From contig CANPNZ010000005.1 of NCBI GenBank assembly GCA_947575605.1, forward strand, positions 1 through 64,000: DNA of 64,000 nt, in the 5' to 3' direction. This document shows, one piece after another, positions 8,302 to 18,249 of this stretch (positions are counted from its first letter, which is position 1; each line of letters starts with the position of its first letter). Position numbers and translations under genes: made by a program. This stretch comes from an uncultured Clostridium sp. Lineage in GTDB: Bacteria; Bacillota; Clostridia; TANB77; CAG-508. Under the pieces are notes generated by a model. The model saw only the letters and a program-made list of their open reading frames with translations. It did no database searches and was not told the origin of the DNA.

Positions 8302-10419
8302 ATGGAAGAACAAGAACAGAAAATCTTAGAATTCATGAAAGATAAAGACTATGTACCCATGAAGGCAAAAGAAATAGCCATGTTAATGAGAGTACCGAAA
8401 AAAGAATATCGAGATTTTTTAGAAGTGCTTGGAAATTTAGAATTAAATTTTAAAATACAAAAAAACAGAAAAAGTAAATATCGATTAGTAGAAAAAACTT
8501 ATTATGATGGAATATACAGAAAGAACCAAAAAGGATTTGGATTTGTAAGATTAGAAGAACGTGAAGATGAGATATATATAGCCAAAGAAAATTCGCTAAA
8601 TGCCTTAAACGGAGATAGGGTATTAATAGAAATTATGGAGGAAGAAAACAAGGTAAAAAGTGCAGAAGCAAAAGTAGTGAAAATTTTGAAGCACGAAAAA
8701 GACACCATAGTTGGGATTCTTCAAAACAATAAAAATTTTGGTTTTGTTGTACCAGATGATAGAAATTTTGGAACCGATATTTTCATAGCGAAAAAAGATA
8801 TGGGAAAAGCAAGAAGCAATCATAAAGTTTTAGTAAAAATAACGAAATATCCCGAAAAAGGAAAAAAAGCAGAAGGAAAAATTATAGAAGTATTGGGAAA
8901 TGTTAATGAAGCAGGAGTGGACATGTTATCACTTATCAAAGAGCATAATTTGCCATCTACTTTTCCAGAGCCTGTTGTACAAGAAGCAAAACATTTCCAA
9001 AATAAAGTAGATAAAAAAGACATTCCCCATAGAGTGGATTTTAGGGAAGAAGAAATTTTTACGATTGATGGAGAAGATGCCAAAGATTTAGATGATGCTG
9101 TACGTGTGGAAAAACGAGAAAACGGAAATTATCGATTAGAAGTACACATAGCAGATGTAAGTTACTATGTAAGAGAAAACAGCCTATTAGACCAAGAAGC
9201 CTTAGTAAGAGGAACAAGTATTTACATGTTAGGGAGAGTTATTCCCATGCTTCCAAGAGAGCTATCCAATGGAATTTGTAGTTTGAATGCAGGAGAAGAT
9301 CGATTTACTTTATCTTGTATTATGGAAGTAGATACCAAAGGAAATGTCGTATCTTCTGAGATAGTAAAAGGAATTATTAATGTGACAGAAAGAATGAGCT
9401 ATACTGATGTACAAGCTATCATAGAAAATTCAAATGAGCAAACGCTGAAAAGATATGCACCCTATGTAGGGCATTTTAAATTAATGGAAGAACTGGCAAA
9501 AATACTAAAAAACAAAAGAATGGAGCAAGGCTACTTAAATTTAGATATTCCAGAAAGCAAAATTGATTTAGATATGGATGGAAGAGTAACGAATATAGCC
9601 AAATATGAAACAACTTTTGCTCATGAAATTATAGAACAATTTATGCTAACAGCCAATGAAACGGTAGCAGAGAAATTTTTTTGGTTGGAAGCACCCTTTA
9701 TTTATCGTGTGCATGAAGATCCAGACCTTGAAAAAATCCAGGAATTAAATAAGTTTTTATTTAACTTTGGTATGAAAATAAAAGCGAATAAAGATAATAT
9801 TTATCCAAAAGAATTTGCTAAAATTTTAGAAGAAGTAAAAGGGAAAGAGGAAGAAAAAGTAGTATCTAACTTAGTATTAAGAACCTTAAAAGTAGCTAGA
9901 TATGAAGCGGAAAACAAAGGACACTTTGGAATTGCTAGTAAATATTATTGTCACTTTACTTCACCAATTAGAAGGTATCCTGATTTATTTATCCATAGAG
10001 TGATTTCAAAGTATTTAGTGGATAATTATGTTGTTTCTGAAAAATGGATAGAGGAATATAAGTTACAAGCAGAAGAAAGAGCCAAACAATCTTCAGAAAG
10101 AGAAAAAATAGCAACAAAAGTAGAAAGAGAAGCAGAAGACTTGAAGAAGGCAGAATATATGGAAAATAAAATAGGAAAAGAATACGAGGGAATTGTATCA
10201 TCTGTAACGTCTTTTGGAATATTTGTAGAATTAGAAAATACAGTGGAAGGCTTGATTCGATTTGAAGATTTAGGTGATGAGTATTTTATTTATGATGAGG
10301 ATAGAAAAAGACTAATAGGAGAAAGGACAAATACTACTTATAAAATAGGAGATAAAGTTACGATACGAGTGAAAAAAGCAAGTAAATTGTTACGTCAAAT
10401 TGACTTTGAATTAGTTTAA
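8302..10419 (+). CDS. rnr: ribonuclease R
   Basis: 3'-5' exoribonuclease that degrades structured RNA. 705 residues: an N-terminal winged-helix region (about 1-60), two cold-shock/OB domains (NQKGFGFVRL near residue 75 and NKNFGFVVPDDRNFG near 142), the RNB catalytic domain (IDGEDAKDLDDAVRVEK, about 255-271, supplying the metal-binding aspartates; also HFTSPIRRYPDLFIHR near 553), and a C-terminal S1 domain (GIVSSVTSFGIFVEL). Length is at the short end of the family. smpB, often next, is not present here. Confidence 0.96.
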   Translation: MEEQEQKILEFMKDKDYVPMKAKEIAMLMRVPKKEYRDFLEVLGNLELNFKIQKNRKSKYRLVEKTYYDGIYRKNQKGFGFVRLEEREDEIYIAKENSLNALNGDRVLIEIMEEENKVKSAEAKVVKILKHEKDTIVGILQNNKNFGFVVPDDRNFGTDIFIAKKDMGKARSNHKVLVKITKYPEKGKKAEGKIIEVLGNVNEAGVDMLSLIKEHNLPSTFPEPVVQEAKHFQNKVDKKDIPHRVDFREEEIFTIDGEDAKDLDDAVRVEKRENGNYRLEVHIADVSYYVRENSLLDQEALVRGTSIYMLGRVIPMLPRELSNGICSLNAGEDRFTLSCIMEVDTKGNVVSSEIVKGIINVTERMSYTDVQAIIENSNEQTLKRYAPYVGHFKLMEELAKILKNKRMEQGYLNLDIPESKIDLDMDGRVTNIAKYETTFAHEIIEQFMLTANETVAEKFFWLEAPFIYRVHEDPDLEKIQELNKFLFNFGMKIKANKDNIYPKEFAKILEEVKGKEEEKVVSNLVLRTLKVARYEAENKGHFGIASKYYCHFTSPIRRYPDLFIHRVISKYLVDNYVVSEKWIEEYKLQAEERAKQSSEREKIATKVEREAEDLKKAEYMENKIGKEYEGIVSSVTSFGIFVELENTVEGLIRFEDLGDEYFIYDEDRKRLIGERTNTTYKIGDKVTIRVKKASKLLRQIDFELV

Positions 10420-10525
10420 TATTGTATTAATATAAATATAATAGATTTATATTGATACTTTTATAGGTCCTCCAGCATTACGTTTTAATTTAAATATAGT
10501 AGAATGTAAATTCGGCATCTTCGCG

Positions 10526-10555
10526 TTGACATCCAAGTGCAAACAATTTTAATAT
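10526..10555 (+). promoter_or_regulatory. possible promoter for the Nudix gene
   Basis: TTGACA (10526-10531) followed after 18 bases by TAATAT (10550-10555) in the 197-base gap between rnr and the Nudix gene. The gap also holds two copies of AATATAAATATAATAGA (around 10430 and 10552). Confidence 0.5.
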
Positions 10556-10616
10556 AAATATAATAGAAATCTAAACGGAAGTTTAGTAATAAATAAAAAA
10601 GAAGAGAGAGAAAAAT

Positions 10617-11063
10617 ATGATAAGAATAGGAAAGAAATTAGAGGGAATACCATACACAAAAAGATTAGGAGCTTATGCAATCATACAACGAGAAGAAGAT
10701 AATAAAGTAGCGATAGCAACAGCCGACGGATATTATTTTTTTCTTGGTGGAGGAATAGAAGAAGGAGAGACAGAAATAGAAGCATTAAGAAGGGAATTAA
10801 TGGAGGAATCGGGATATAGTATTAAAAACATTAACTATTTTGATAAAGTTACTTCTTGGGCTGATGGAGGAGATAGGGGGCCATTAGATATGACGGCGAC
10901 AATCTATCTTGCACAATTTGATAAAAAAGTTGTCACACCAATTGAAACAGATCATAAGGTTTTATGGATTGAGCCAGAAGAATATAAGGATAAATTGTAT
11001 CATGAGTATCAAAGGTATATATTAGATAAATATAAAGAATTAAAGAAAATAACAAAAAATTGA
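10617..11063 (+). CDS. Nudix hydrolase
   Basis: Hydrolyses a nucleoside diphosphate linked to another moiety; substrate unknown. The Nudix box GGGIEEGETEIEALRRELME followed by ESGY fits GX5EX7REUXEEXGU exactly (about residues 44-66). 148 residues, start supported by AGAGAGA upstream. It stands alone, with its own possible promoter, between rnr and a DUF4143 ATPase gene. Confidence 0.9.
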   Translation: MIRIGKKLEGIPYTKRLGAYAIIQREEDNKVAIATADGYYFFLGGGIEEGETEIEALRRELMEESGYSIKNINYFDKVTSWADGGDRGPLDMTATIYLAQFDKKVVTPIETDHKVLWIEPEEYKDKLYHEYQRYILDKYKELKKITKN

Positions 11064-11142
11064 TTTATACAAAAAAATGAACCATTTGATAAATTAAATG
11101 AAATGCAAATTTGATTCAAAATAGAGAATGATTTGCATTTCG

Positions 11143-11171
11143 TTGCAAATTATTTAAAAACATAGTATAAT
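11143..11171 (+). promoter_or_regulatory. sigma-A promoter overlapping a small palindrome
   Basis: TTGCAA (11143-11148), 17 bases, TATAAT (11166-11171). The -35 lies in the imperfect palindrome AATGATTTGCAT TTCG TTGCAAATTATT, which could be an operator or the terminator of the preceding gene. Confidence 0.7.
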
Positions 11172-11189
11172 GATAATGGAGGTGACAAT

Positions 11190-12377
11190 ATGATAGAAAG
11201 AAAGCAATATTTAGAAAAATTAGAAAAATGGAAAGACAAAGATTTAATAAAAGTTGTAACAGGAATAAGAAGATGTGGAAAATCAACTTTATTTGAATTA
11301 TATATTGATTATCTAAAAAGTATAGGAATAGAAGATAATCATATAATATCAATCAATCTTGAAAATCCAGACAATGAATTTGATGGTTATAAAGAGTTAT
11401 ATAAATATGTAAAAGAACAAATAAAAGATAAAAAGCAATATTATGTGTTTTTAGATGAAATTCAAAATATTTCAGAGTTTCAAAAAGCAGTGGATGGACT
11501 TTATATTATAAAAAACGTAGATGTATATATAACAGGTTCTAATGCCTATTTATTATCTGGAGAATTAGCAACATTATTAACGGGAAGATATATAGAAATA
11601 AAAATGTATCCATTATCATTTGAAGAATATCTAAGTTATTACGAAAAAGAAGCAGATGAAAAGATATATTTAAATTATATTAATAGAAGTTCATTTCCAT
11701 ACGCTTTAAAGTTAGAAGAAGAGTCAGAAATAGATGATTATTTAGATGCTTTATATAATACAATAATTTTGAAAGATGTGGCACAAAGAAAAAAAATAGC
11801 TGATACATCAATGCTTAGAACAGTTACTAAATTTATGTTCGATAATATTGGAAATTGTTTATCTATAAAGAAAATAGCTGATACATTAACTTCAGACGGT
11901 AGGTCTATATCGGTTCATACCGTTGAAAGTTATTTAGAGGCATTAGTTGAAAGCTATGTATTTAATAAAGTTTCAAGATTTGATGTGAAAGGAAAACAAT
12001 ATTTGCAATCAGGAGAAAAGTATTATGCAACTGATGTAACAATGAGATATGCGTTATTAGGAAGAAGAAATATAGATGTCGGTCATATATTAGAAAACGT
12101 TGTATATATTGAACTTATAAGAAGAGGTTATAAAGTATATATTGGAAAAACAGGAGAGAAGGAGATAGATTTTGTGGCAGAAAATAAAGATGGATTTACT
12201 TATTTTCAAGTTGCCTATACAACAAGGGAAAAGGCAACGCTAGAAAGAGAACTAGCACCATTACAAGATGTAAATAATCATTATCCTAAATATATTCTTA
12301 CAATGGATATCGATCCAATAGCCGATTATGATGGAATAAAGAAAATTAATGTCTTAGATTGGCTATTACAAAAGTAA
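11190..12377 (+). CDS. AAA-type ATPase with C-terminal DUF4143
   Basis: ATP-binding protein of the AAA_14/DUF4143 type. Walker A is GIRRCGKSTLFEL (about residues 24-36) and Walker B YYVFLDEIQ (about 84-92); the C-terminal half carries the DUF4143 region and a nuclease-like segment (GEKEIDFVAENKDGFTYFQVAY, the E-x-D-hydrophobic pattern of restriction-like folds). These proteins are frequent accessory genes in gut anaerobes; their biological role is not settled. 395 residues, own promoter, GGAGGT site. Confidence 0.88.
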   Translation: MIERKQYLEKLEKWKDKDLIKVVTGIRRCGKSTLFELYIDYLKSIGIEDNHIISINLENPDNEFDGYKELYKYVKEQIKDKKQYYVFLDEIQNISEFQKAVDGLYIIKNVDVYITGSNAYLLSGELATLLTGRYIEIKMYPLSFEEYLSYYEKEADEKIYLNYINRSSFPYALKLEEESEIDDYLDALYNTIILKDVAQRKKIADTSMLRTVTKFMFDNIGNCLSIKKIADTLTSDGRSISVHTVESYLEALVESYVFNKVSRFDVKGKQYLQSGEKYYATDVTMRYALLGRRNIDVGHILENVVYIELIRRGYKVYIGKTGEKEIDFVAENKDGFTYFQVAYTTREKATLERELAPLQDVNNHYPKYILTMDIDPIADYDGIKKINVLDWLLQK

Positions 12378-12547
12378 TATTAAAATGAATAATTGATAAG
12401 TGGGATATATTAACAGCATGTATTTTACTTATTCTTGCAAGTATATTTTTTATATGTGATTATACTAAGAATAAAAAGAACCATATTTAAATATAACTTA
12501 TCTGTAACTTGCTTTGTTTCATACTGTTAATAAATTCCCAATGGATA

Positions 12548-12727
12548 TTAATAAATCCAAACCATTACATTAGAGAAGATAACGGTAATAACAGAAAAAA
12601 CAATTACAACAATACCACCAGTTTTATTTTGTATCGTATTTATTTCATATAAAGCATATCCAATAGCCTTTAGCAAAATATAAAGACTAATGATTAAAAA
12701 TAATACATGATAAACAAGAGTTAACAA
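12548..12727 (-). CDS. small two-helix protein, candidate GerA-operon D subunit
   Basis: Missed by the ORF track because it starts with TTG. GGAGGA (12734-12739) is followed after 6 bases by TTG at 12727, giving 59 residues with two hydrophobic helices (about 4-24 and 38-57) joined by a short polar loop. It lies 24 bases downstream of gerC on the same strand, so it is the last gene of the gerA-gerB-gerC operon. Small two-helix 'D' proteins are known in some gerA-type operons of spore formers and modulate receptor function; membership here is inferred from size, topology and position. Confidence 0.65.
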   Translation of the reverse strand: MLTLVYHVLFLIISLYILLKAIGYALYEINTIQNKTGGIVVIVFSVITVIFSNVMVWIY

Positions 12728-12751
12728 AACAATTCCTCCATTTCTGTTTGT

Positions 12752-13975
12752 TTACGTTTCCGTAATTAACATACTTGACTTAATAGAAGTATCAATATTT
12801 ACATCAAAAAAAGCATTTTGATAATTATTACGCCAATTATAATGATCGAAATCTTGTGTGGTAAAAAAATTGCTTAAAGCATATTTTCCAAAACCATTAA
12901 TATCAGATTTAAATTCTTTTGAAGTTTTATAGAGATAATCACAAAATACGGACTCTAGATATTTATTACAAGTTTGTGATATATCATCTAAAATAGCAGG
13001 GTCTAAATATTGTGAATTATTGGACATAGAGTAAATTCTACCAGTAAATTTAGCATTAACTTTGATATAAGGGGAAGAGTTAGAAGTGTCTATATCAATA
13101 GAGGTAGAACCTTGAGGGTATAAATAAATGTCTATATAACTATTAATGTCATCTGGATCAGGAAGAGAAATTAAGAAGCGGTCTACTTTATTGGTAATAG
13201 CTAGTAAGGTAGTTGATTCTAAAGCACATAGTTCACCTACTAATTTATCATCCTTAAAAGCTGCAATACCAATGTTTTCAGCACCATTTTCTCCTTCAAT
13301 TGGAGTTTGATTGGATTTTACGTTGTAGTTTTCTTGAATATGATTATTTCCTTGATTTTCTGGTTTCTCTGTTGAGATTCCACCTAATATAGCAATGGGA
13401 TCACAAGTTTTACAAATAATGGCATTAAAAAAGTCTCCAATCGTAGCATTTGGTTTAAAACCAGTATATTTACTAGAGTTAGTAAATATTTCATAATATT
13501 TTGAGATTAAATTTTCAAGCTCTGGAGAAGTCTCTTCCATGTAAAACTTAGCATTGCATTTACTAACTACAATATTAGCAGAAGGTCTTATTTGTGTATC
13601 ATTAATCAAGGTGTAAATTTCTTCTGAAATACCTTCTTCAGCAAGCTCTTCTGAAAAGATAATAACCTTACAATGAGAAAGATTAATTTCTTTTCCCATA
13701 TAGCTGTCCATCAAATTAATGGCTGTACTAAGAGAAGGAGCGGTTACCGAATCCATAACAGTAGGTGTTTTTTCTGTCGATCCAGATTCCGTTGATTTGG
13801 AAGTAGTAGAGAATTGAAAACTTACCTCCAAATTATTATCTTCTCCTTTATCAATGCCAATCGCAAGCACATAAGCTAAATTATCTATACTAAGTGATAG
13901 ATAAGAGCTAGAAAAAGCTATTACAAAAACAATAATTAAAATAAAAATAAATAAATTTCGTACCAGTTTATTCAA
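12752..13975 (-). CDS. gerC: Ger(x)C family germinant receptor C subunit
   Basis: C component of a GerA-type nutrient germination receptor in the spore inner membrane. 407 residues with an N-terminal hydrophobic segment (about 6-28), then the family's early motif (LAYVLAIGIDKGE) and the three-domain GerC body. TTG start with GGAG seven bases upstream. Odd: GerC proteins are normally lipoproteins with a lipobox cysteine just before this motif; here the region reads FSSSYLSLSIDNLA with no cysteine, so the protein would stay anchored by an uncleaved helix. Operon: gerA-gerB-gerC-small D-like gene. Confidence 0.88.
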   Translation of the reverse strand: MNKLVRNLFIFILIIVFVIAFSSSYLSLSIDNLAYVLAIGIDKGEDNNLEVSFQFSTTSKSTESGSTEKTPTVMDSVTAPSLSTAINLMDSYMGKEINLSHCKVIIFSEELAEEGISEEIYTLINDTQIRPSANIVVSKCNAKFYMEETSPELENLISKYYEIFTNSSKYTGFKPNATIGDFFNAIICKTCDPIAILGGISTEKPENQGNNHIQENYNVKSNQTPIEGENGAENIGIAAFKDDKLVGELCALESTTLLAITNKVDRFLISLPDPDDINSYIDIYLYPQGSTSIDIDTSNSSPYIKVNAKFTGRIYSMSNNSQYLDPAILDDISQTCNKYLESVFCDYLYKTSKEFKSDINGFGKYALSNFFTTQDFDHYNWRNNYQNAFFDVNIDTSIKSSMLITET

Positions 13976-13998
13976 AATAATTCTCCTTTTAGCTAGAT

Positions 13999-15108
13999 TT
14001 ATGCTTCTGATTCAGAAGTCGTATTTTTTTGTTTCTTTTTTAATAAATTTGCCAAAATCAAAATGCTCATTCCTAAGAAAAAGATAATTCCCAAAACTAG
14101 ATAAGGATAGACTTGGCTTTCAAATTTAGAGGATATGGCATAATTTTTAGGAACTAGGGTGATACCAAAAATGAAAAGACCAAAAATATCAATTAAAGGT
14201 TTTTTGGTTTCAATATTGGTAAGCTTTTTAAAGATACTCATAGCAAATTTGCTAGTGATACTTAAATAGCAGGCAAAGGCTAAAATCCAAATGAGTAAGA
14301 AGATAGATTCCAATCTTTGAAAGAAACTACCAAATTCAATATATCTAGTGGCATTATATAAAGGCGTAATTTCATTTGTGTTAATAAAAAAGGAAAACAT
14401 AAATAAAAGAGTGGAAACACATAAAATCAAGTAAACAGCAGATATGCCAATAGATACTAAGGCAATTTTTTTCATTTTTTCTGGTTCTTTTAAGTAAGGT
14501 GGTAAAAAGTACAAATAAGCAATTCCACCAAAGGCAGCTAAGTTGCCAAGCCCTAATACAAAAGTATTAAATAATCCATCACCAAAAATAGGAAAGGCTC
14601 TTTGAGGAACAAATTTATTCATATTAGCAAAAAATAGAAATACAATGCTAGCTAGAACAAGAGGAACAATTAATAAATTGGTTTTTAAAGAAGCATTAAA
14701 ATTAAGTCTGTTGACTGTACAAAGGGCAAGGATGAACAAAGCAAGGATGAAGATAATATTTGTCATAGGAAAGTAGATGATTTTTAGACTTTCGCAAAAG
14801 TTTCTAATCATAATGCTAGAACTAACCAAAAAATATAATATAAAGATGATACCAACTATGTTTTTAAAAACTTTACCACCTAAATATTCAGAAATATCAA
14901 TAAGGTCAGAGCCACCAAAATTTTTCATTAGTCGAACAACTAAATAAGAAAAAATAATGGCTATGGTACTAACAAAAATTAAATTAATGATAGTTGCTGA
15001 TTTAGTAGAAACTAAAATGTCTCTTGGTAAGGCAGAGATGGTGTGTGTTACAATTATGATAAGAACAATCATAATTGCCTCTGTTGTTCCTATTTTTGAT
15101 TTTGTCAT
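13999..15108 (-). CDS. gerB: GerAB/ArcD/ProY family germination receptor B subunit
   Basis: Integral membrane subunit of the germinant receptor, a member of the APC-superfamily spore germination permeases, thought to bind the germinant. 369 residues with about ten hydrophobic helices. It begins with a short polar stretch (TKSKIGTTEAIMIVLIIIV) typical of the family and ends with a lysine-rich tail. It sits between gerA (19 bases upstream) and gerC (23 bases downstream) on the minus strand; good RBS (AAAGGAG). Confidence 0.92.
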   Translation of the reverse strand: MTKSKIGTTEAIMIVLIIIVTHTISALPRDILVSTKSATIINLIFVSTIAIIFSYLVVRLMKNFGGSDLIDISEYLGGKVFKNIVGIIFILYFLVSSSIMIRNFCESLKIIYFPMTNIIFILALFILALCTVNRLNFNASLKTNLLIVPLVLASIVFLFFANMNKFVPQRAFPIFGDGLFNTFVLGLGNLAAFGGIAYLYFLPPYLKEPEKMKKIALVSIGISAVYLILCVSTLLFMFSFFINTNEITPLYNATRYIEFGSFFQRLESIFLLIWILAFACYLSITSKFAMSIFKKLTNIETKKPLIDIFGLFIFGITLVPKNYAISSKFESQVYPYLVLGIIFFLGMSILILANLLKKKQKNTTSESEA

Positions 15109-15127
15109 AAGTTGACTCCTTTCGTTT

Positions 15128-16823
15128 TTATTTATGATATTTCCACTTCATAGAAATTTTAGCCTGATCTTTTTCTCTTTTAGAAGCAATATAAGAAGGA
15201 CGATATTCTCTTTTCCAAATAGGATTTAATAAGTAGCCATTTCCTTTTGAATTGGTACTAGGAGCAAAAGGGGTTGTATAAGAAACCCCGAAAGATCGAA
15301 GACTACAAACCAAGCTAATATAAACAAATAATCCTAAGCCAATTCCTAAAAATCCAGCCATGAAACCAAGTAGAACAAAGACAAATCGGAAAAATCGTAA
15401 GTGAAATCCGAAAGAGAAATCAGGAATAGCAAAAGAAGCAATACCAGTCATAGCTACAATAATAATTAGAATGGGACTAACAATACCAGCACTAACAGCA
15501 GCTTGTCCTAGAACTAGAGCTCCAACAATTCCAATGGTTGGTCCAATGGCAGAGGGGACACGAAGACCAGCTTCACGAATTAGCTCAAAGGAAATTTCCA
15601 TCAATAATATTTCTACAATAATAGGAAAAGGTACATTTTCCCTAGAACTTAGAATGGAGTAGAGTAGACCAGTGGGCAGTATTTCTTGATGAAAAGAAGA
15701 TAAAGCAACGTAAAGACCTGGTAAAAGTAAGGTGATAAAAGCTGCTAGAAATCTAAGGCCACGTAAGAAATTAGCAAAATCTACTTTCGTATTCGTGTCT
15801 TCTGGAGAAGTTAAAAAATCAATCAAAATAGCAGGCATAATGATACCATAAGGCGTTCCATTGACAATGACAACGACTCTTCCTTTTAATAAAAATTTAC
15901 TTGCTTTATCAGGTCTTTCCGTAGAAATCATTTCGGGAATGCCTAAAGCATTGGATTCTACTAATAATTGTTCTAGTTCACCAGCCGATAATAGAGAATC
16001 AATATCTAAGTTATTTAAACGGTATTTTACCTCATTTACTAAATCTGAATTGGTGATATTTTTCATATAACAGACGGCACATTTCGTTTTTGTAATTTTA
16101 CCAACTTCTAAATTTTCAATAATTAAATTTTCATTATTTACAATTCTTCGAATTAAAGAAGTATTGGTTCTAATGTTTTCAACAAAAGCTTCATGAGGTC
16201 CTTTGATGACAATTTCATTATTAGGACTGTCTACACTTCTTTGTTTAAATCCTTTTACTTCAATGTCAAGAGCTAAATTTAAGGTGTCAACAAATAAAGC
16301 ACAATTTCCGTGAATTAATACCATTTGCTACGGCATCAAAATCAGTTACTTCTTTAACCGCATTTTGTGGCATTAGACATCCCATTAAGTAATTGGATAA
16401 ATCGAATTTTTTTACTTTACGAACCGTAATGTTATTAGCAACTGCTTCTGATATGACTTTGTTTTGTGTTCCATCATATAGATTACTTTTATTTCGTAAC
16501 ATTAGGGGTTCTAAAATGAATTTATCCATAATTTCAGAATCCACCATTCCATCAATATAGACTAAGAAAGCATTGTATTGCTTTCCTCTCGCATTAATGG
16601 TGAATTGTCTTAGGATAACATCACTGTTGATGAGAAGATTGTATTTGGTTCTCATATATTCCAGATTTACATTTAAACTAGGAAAGATGTTTACTTTTTC
16701 CTCTGGTTCTTGGACTTGGTTGTCATTTGTTTCGGTTGTTTGCGTATCTTCTGGTAAACTGAAGTTATAGTCTACGGGAGGAGTGTAAGCAAACATAGAG
16801 TAAAATAAATTTTTAAAATCCAT
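15128..16823 (-). CDS. gerA: GerA family germination receptor A subunit, split by +1 shift at CGG
   Basis: Spore inner-membrane receptor subunit. The N-terminal soluble part and the C-terminal part with membrane helices lie in two overlapping frames (ORFs 16287-16835 and 15128-16324) that join into one family-length protein of about 564 residues. The junction is codon 172: zero frame reads TCA CGG AAA and stops seven codons later; skipping the C gives S-G-N-C, matching the usual INSGNCALF-type motif. I start at the ATG at 16823, which has GGAG six bases before it. The second ORF has no ribosome binding site of its own. Either a +1 recoding event or a broken gene; the identical context in four other genes favours recoding. 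Confidence 0.85.
16307..16310 (-). other. candidate +1 recoding site CGGA in gerA
   Basis: Zero-frame CGG (16308-16310) followed by A; the resumed frame reads GGA (16307-16309) as glycine. Preceding codon TCA. Confidence 0.7.
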
Positions 16824-16838
16824 AGTTTTCTCCATTAT

Positions 16839-16978
16839 TTTTTTATATTCTAGGAAAGTTCGATTAAAAGTAGAAACATTCCTTAGAAGATAGTTATGCG
16901 AATGCTACAAATTCTTAAAACCTTTGTTTTTTAGAATTTGTTAATCCGCTTTTCATAATTTTTAATAGTATTTGTAAA
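16839..16978. repeat. intergenic repeat, copy 1
   Basis: Shares the start TTTTTTATATTCTAGGAAAG plus TTCGA, an internal AAGATAG-TATG motif and a closing AGAATTTGTTAATC with the region at 58695-58790. The first part can fold into a GGAA/TTCC hairpin. It fills much of the 360-base gap between gerA and the RhuM pseudogene. No ORF seen. Confidence 0.55.
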
Positions 16979-17184
16979 AAAATACAAAATATACTATTAA
17001 ATATTTTTTTGAAAAAAGAAATAAATTAAAAAACCGAAACTTAAATAAAAAAGTTATTGACAAGTAGGTAAATATGATATAAAATACAAACAATAGTTCT
17101 ATAATAAATTTGTAATAGAGGAAGAAGAAAAAGTAGTAATAAATATAGTAAGAACTAAAATTTATTAGAAAAGGATGTGTTCTT

Positions 17185-18140
17185 ATGAACGAAAAAAATG
17201 AAATTATTTTATTTGAAAATCAAGGAGTAAAATTAGAAGTAAATCTAAAAGATGAAACGGTATGGCTTACACAAGAACAAATGTCAAAACTATTTGAAAA
17301 AGCTAAATCTACTATTAATGAACATATAAAAAATATATATAAAGAGGAAGAATTAGTAGAAACTGAAACAATGACTAAATTCGGAAATTCCTAATTTGCT
17401 GATAAACCAACTAATTATTATAATTTAGATATGATTATATCTGTTGGATATCGCGTAAAATCAAAAAATGGTATTTTATTTAGAAAATGGGCTACTAAGA
17501 TTTTAAAAGATTACATGTTAAAAGGATATGCAGTAAATCAGAAAAGATTAGAATATTTAGAAAAGACAATAAAACTAATAGATATAGCAAATAGAATAGA
17601 TGAAAGATTAGAAGGAAATGACGCAAAAGAAATATTAAAAGTAATTGGAGATTATTCAAAAGCACTTGATTTACTTGATGATTATGACCATAGAACATTA
17701 AAGAAAATAGACGGAAATATAGATGAAAGAAAAATAGAATATAGCGAATGTAGGGAAGTAATAAATAAGTTAAGATTTAAAGAAGAAAGTTCGTTATTTG
17801 CAGTAGAAAGAGATAAAGGATTAGAATCCATTATAGGTAATATTTATCAAAGTTTTGGAGGAGAGGATATTATAAAAGTGTAGAGGAAAAAGGAGCAAAT
17901 TTCTTATATTTGATAGTCAAAAACCATGTATTTGCAGATGGAAATAAACGAATTGCAGCTACTTTATTTATATACTTTTTGAACTTTTATGGTATATTAT
18001 ACAAAAATGGAAAGCAAACAATAGATAACAATACTTTAGCAGCACTGACATTATTAATAGCAGAATCTAATCCAAAAGAAAAAGAAGTTATTATAGATTT
18101 AGTAATGAATTTTTTGAGTAATGATTCCTATACATTATGA
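17185..18140 (+). pseudogene. decayed RhuM/Fic-DOC family gene
   Basis: Three ORF pieces together encode a RhuM-type protein: an N-terminal winged-helix-like part (VWLTQEQMSKLFEKAKSTI), the middle YNLDMIISVGYRVKS block, and a C-terminal Fic motif HVFADGNKRIAATLF. The first break is an in-frame TAA where relatives usually have glutamate (S-stop-F at 17392-17394). The second, near 17875-17885, is a missing base (GATATTATAAAAGTGTAG). Neither is at CGG, so this is ordinary decay and a useful contrast with the recoding sites. Fic-type proteins often AMPylate targets or act in toxin systems; this copy should be inactive. Confidence 0.85.
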
Positions 18141-18249
18141 CAAATAAGATTGTAAAAAATTCATATAAAAAAGAAATAAAGAAAATGCAATTAAGACATT
18201 AAGCAAGTAAGATAGCAACTTAAGATTTAGAGAAAGGGGAAGAAAGAGG

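Noticed and set aside
17185-18140. RhuM/Fic gene as another recoded gene
   Set aside because: Its breaks are a TAA replacing an expected glutamate codon and a one-base deletion near 17880, neither at CGG, so it is a normal pseudogene.
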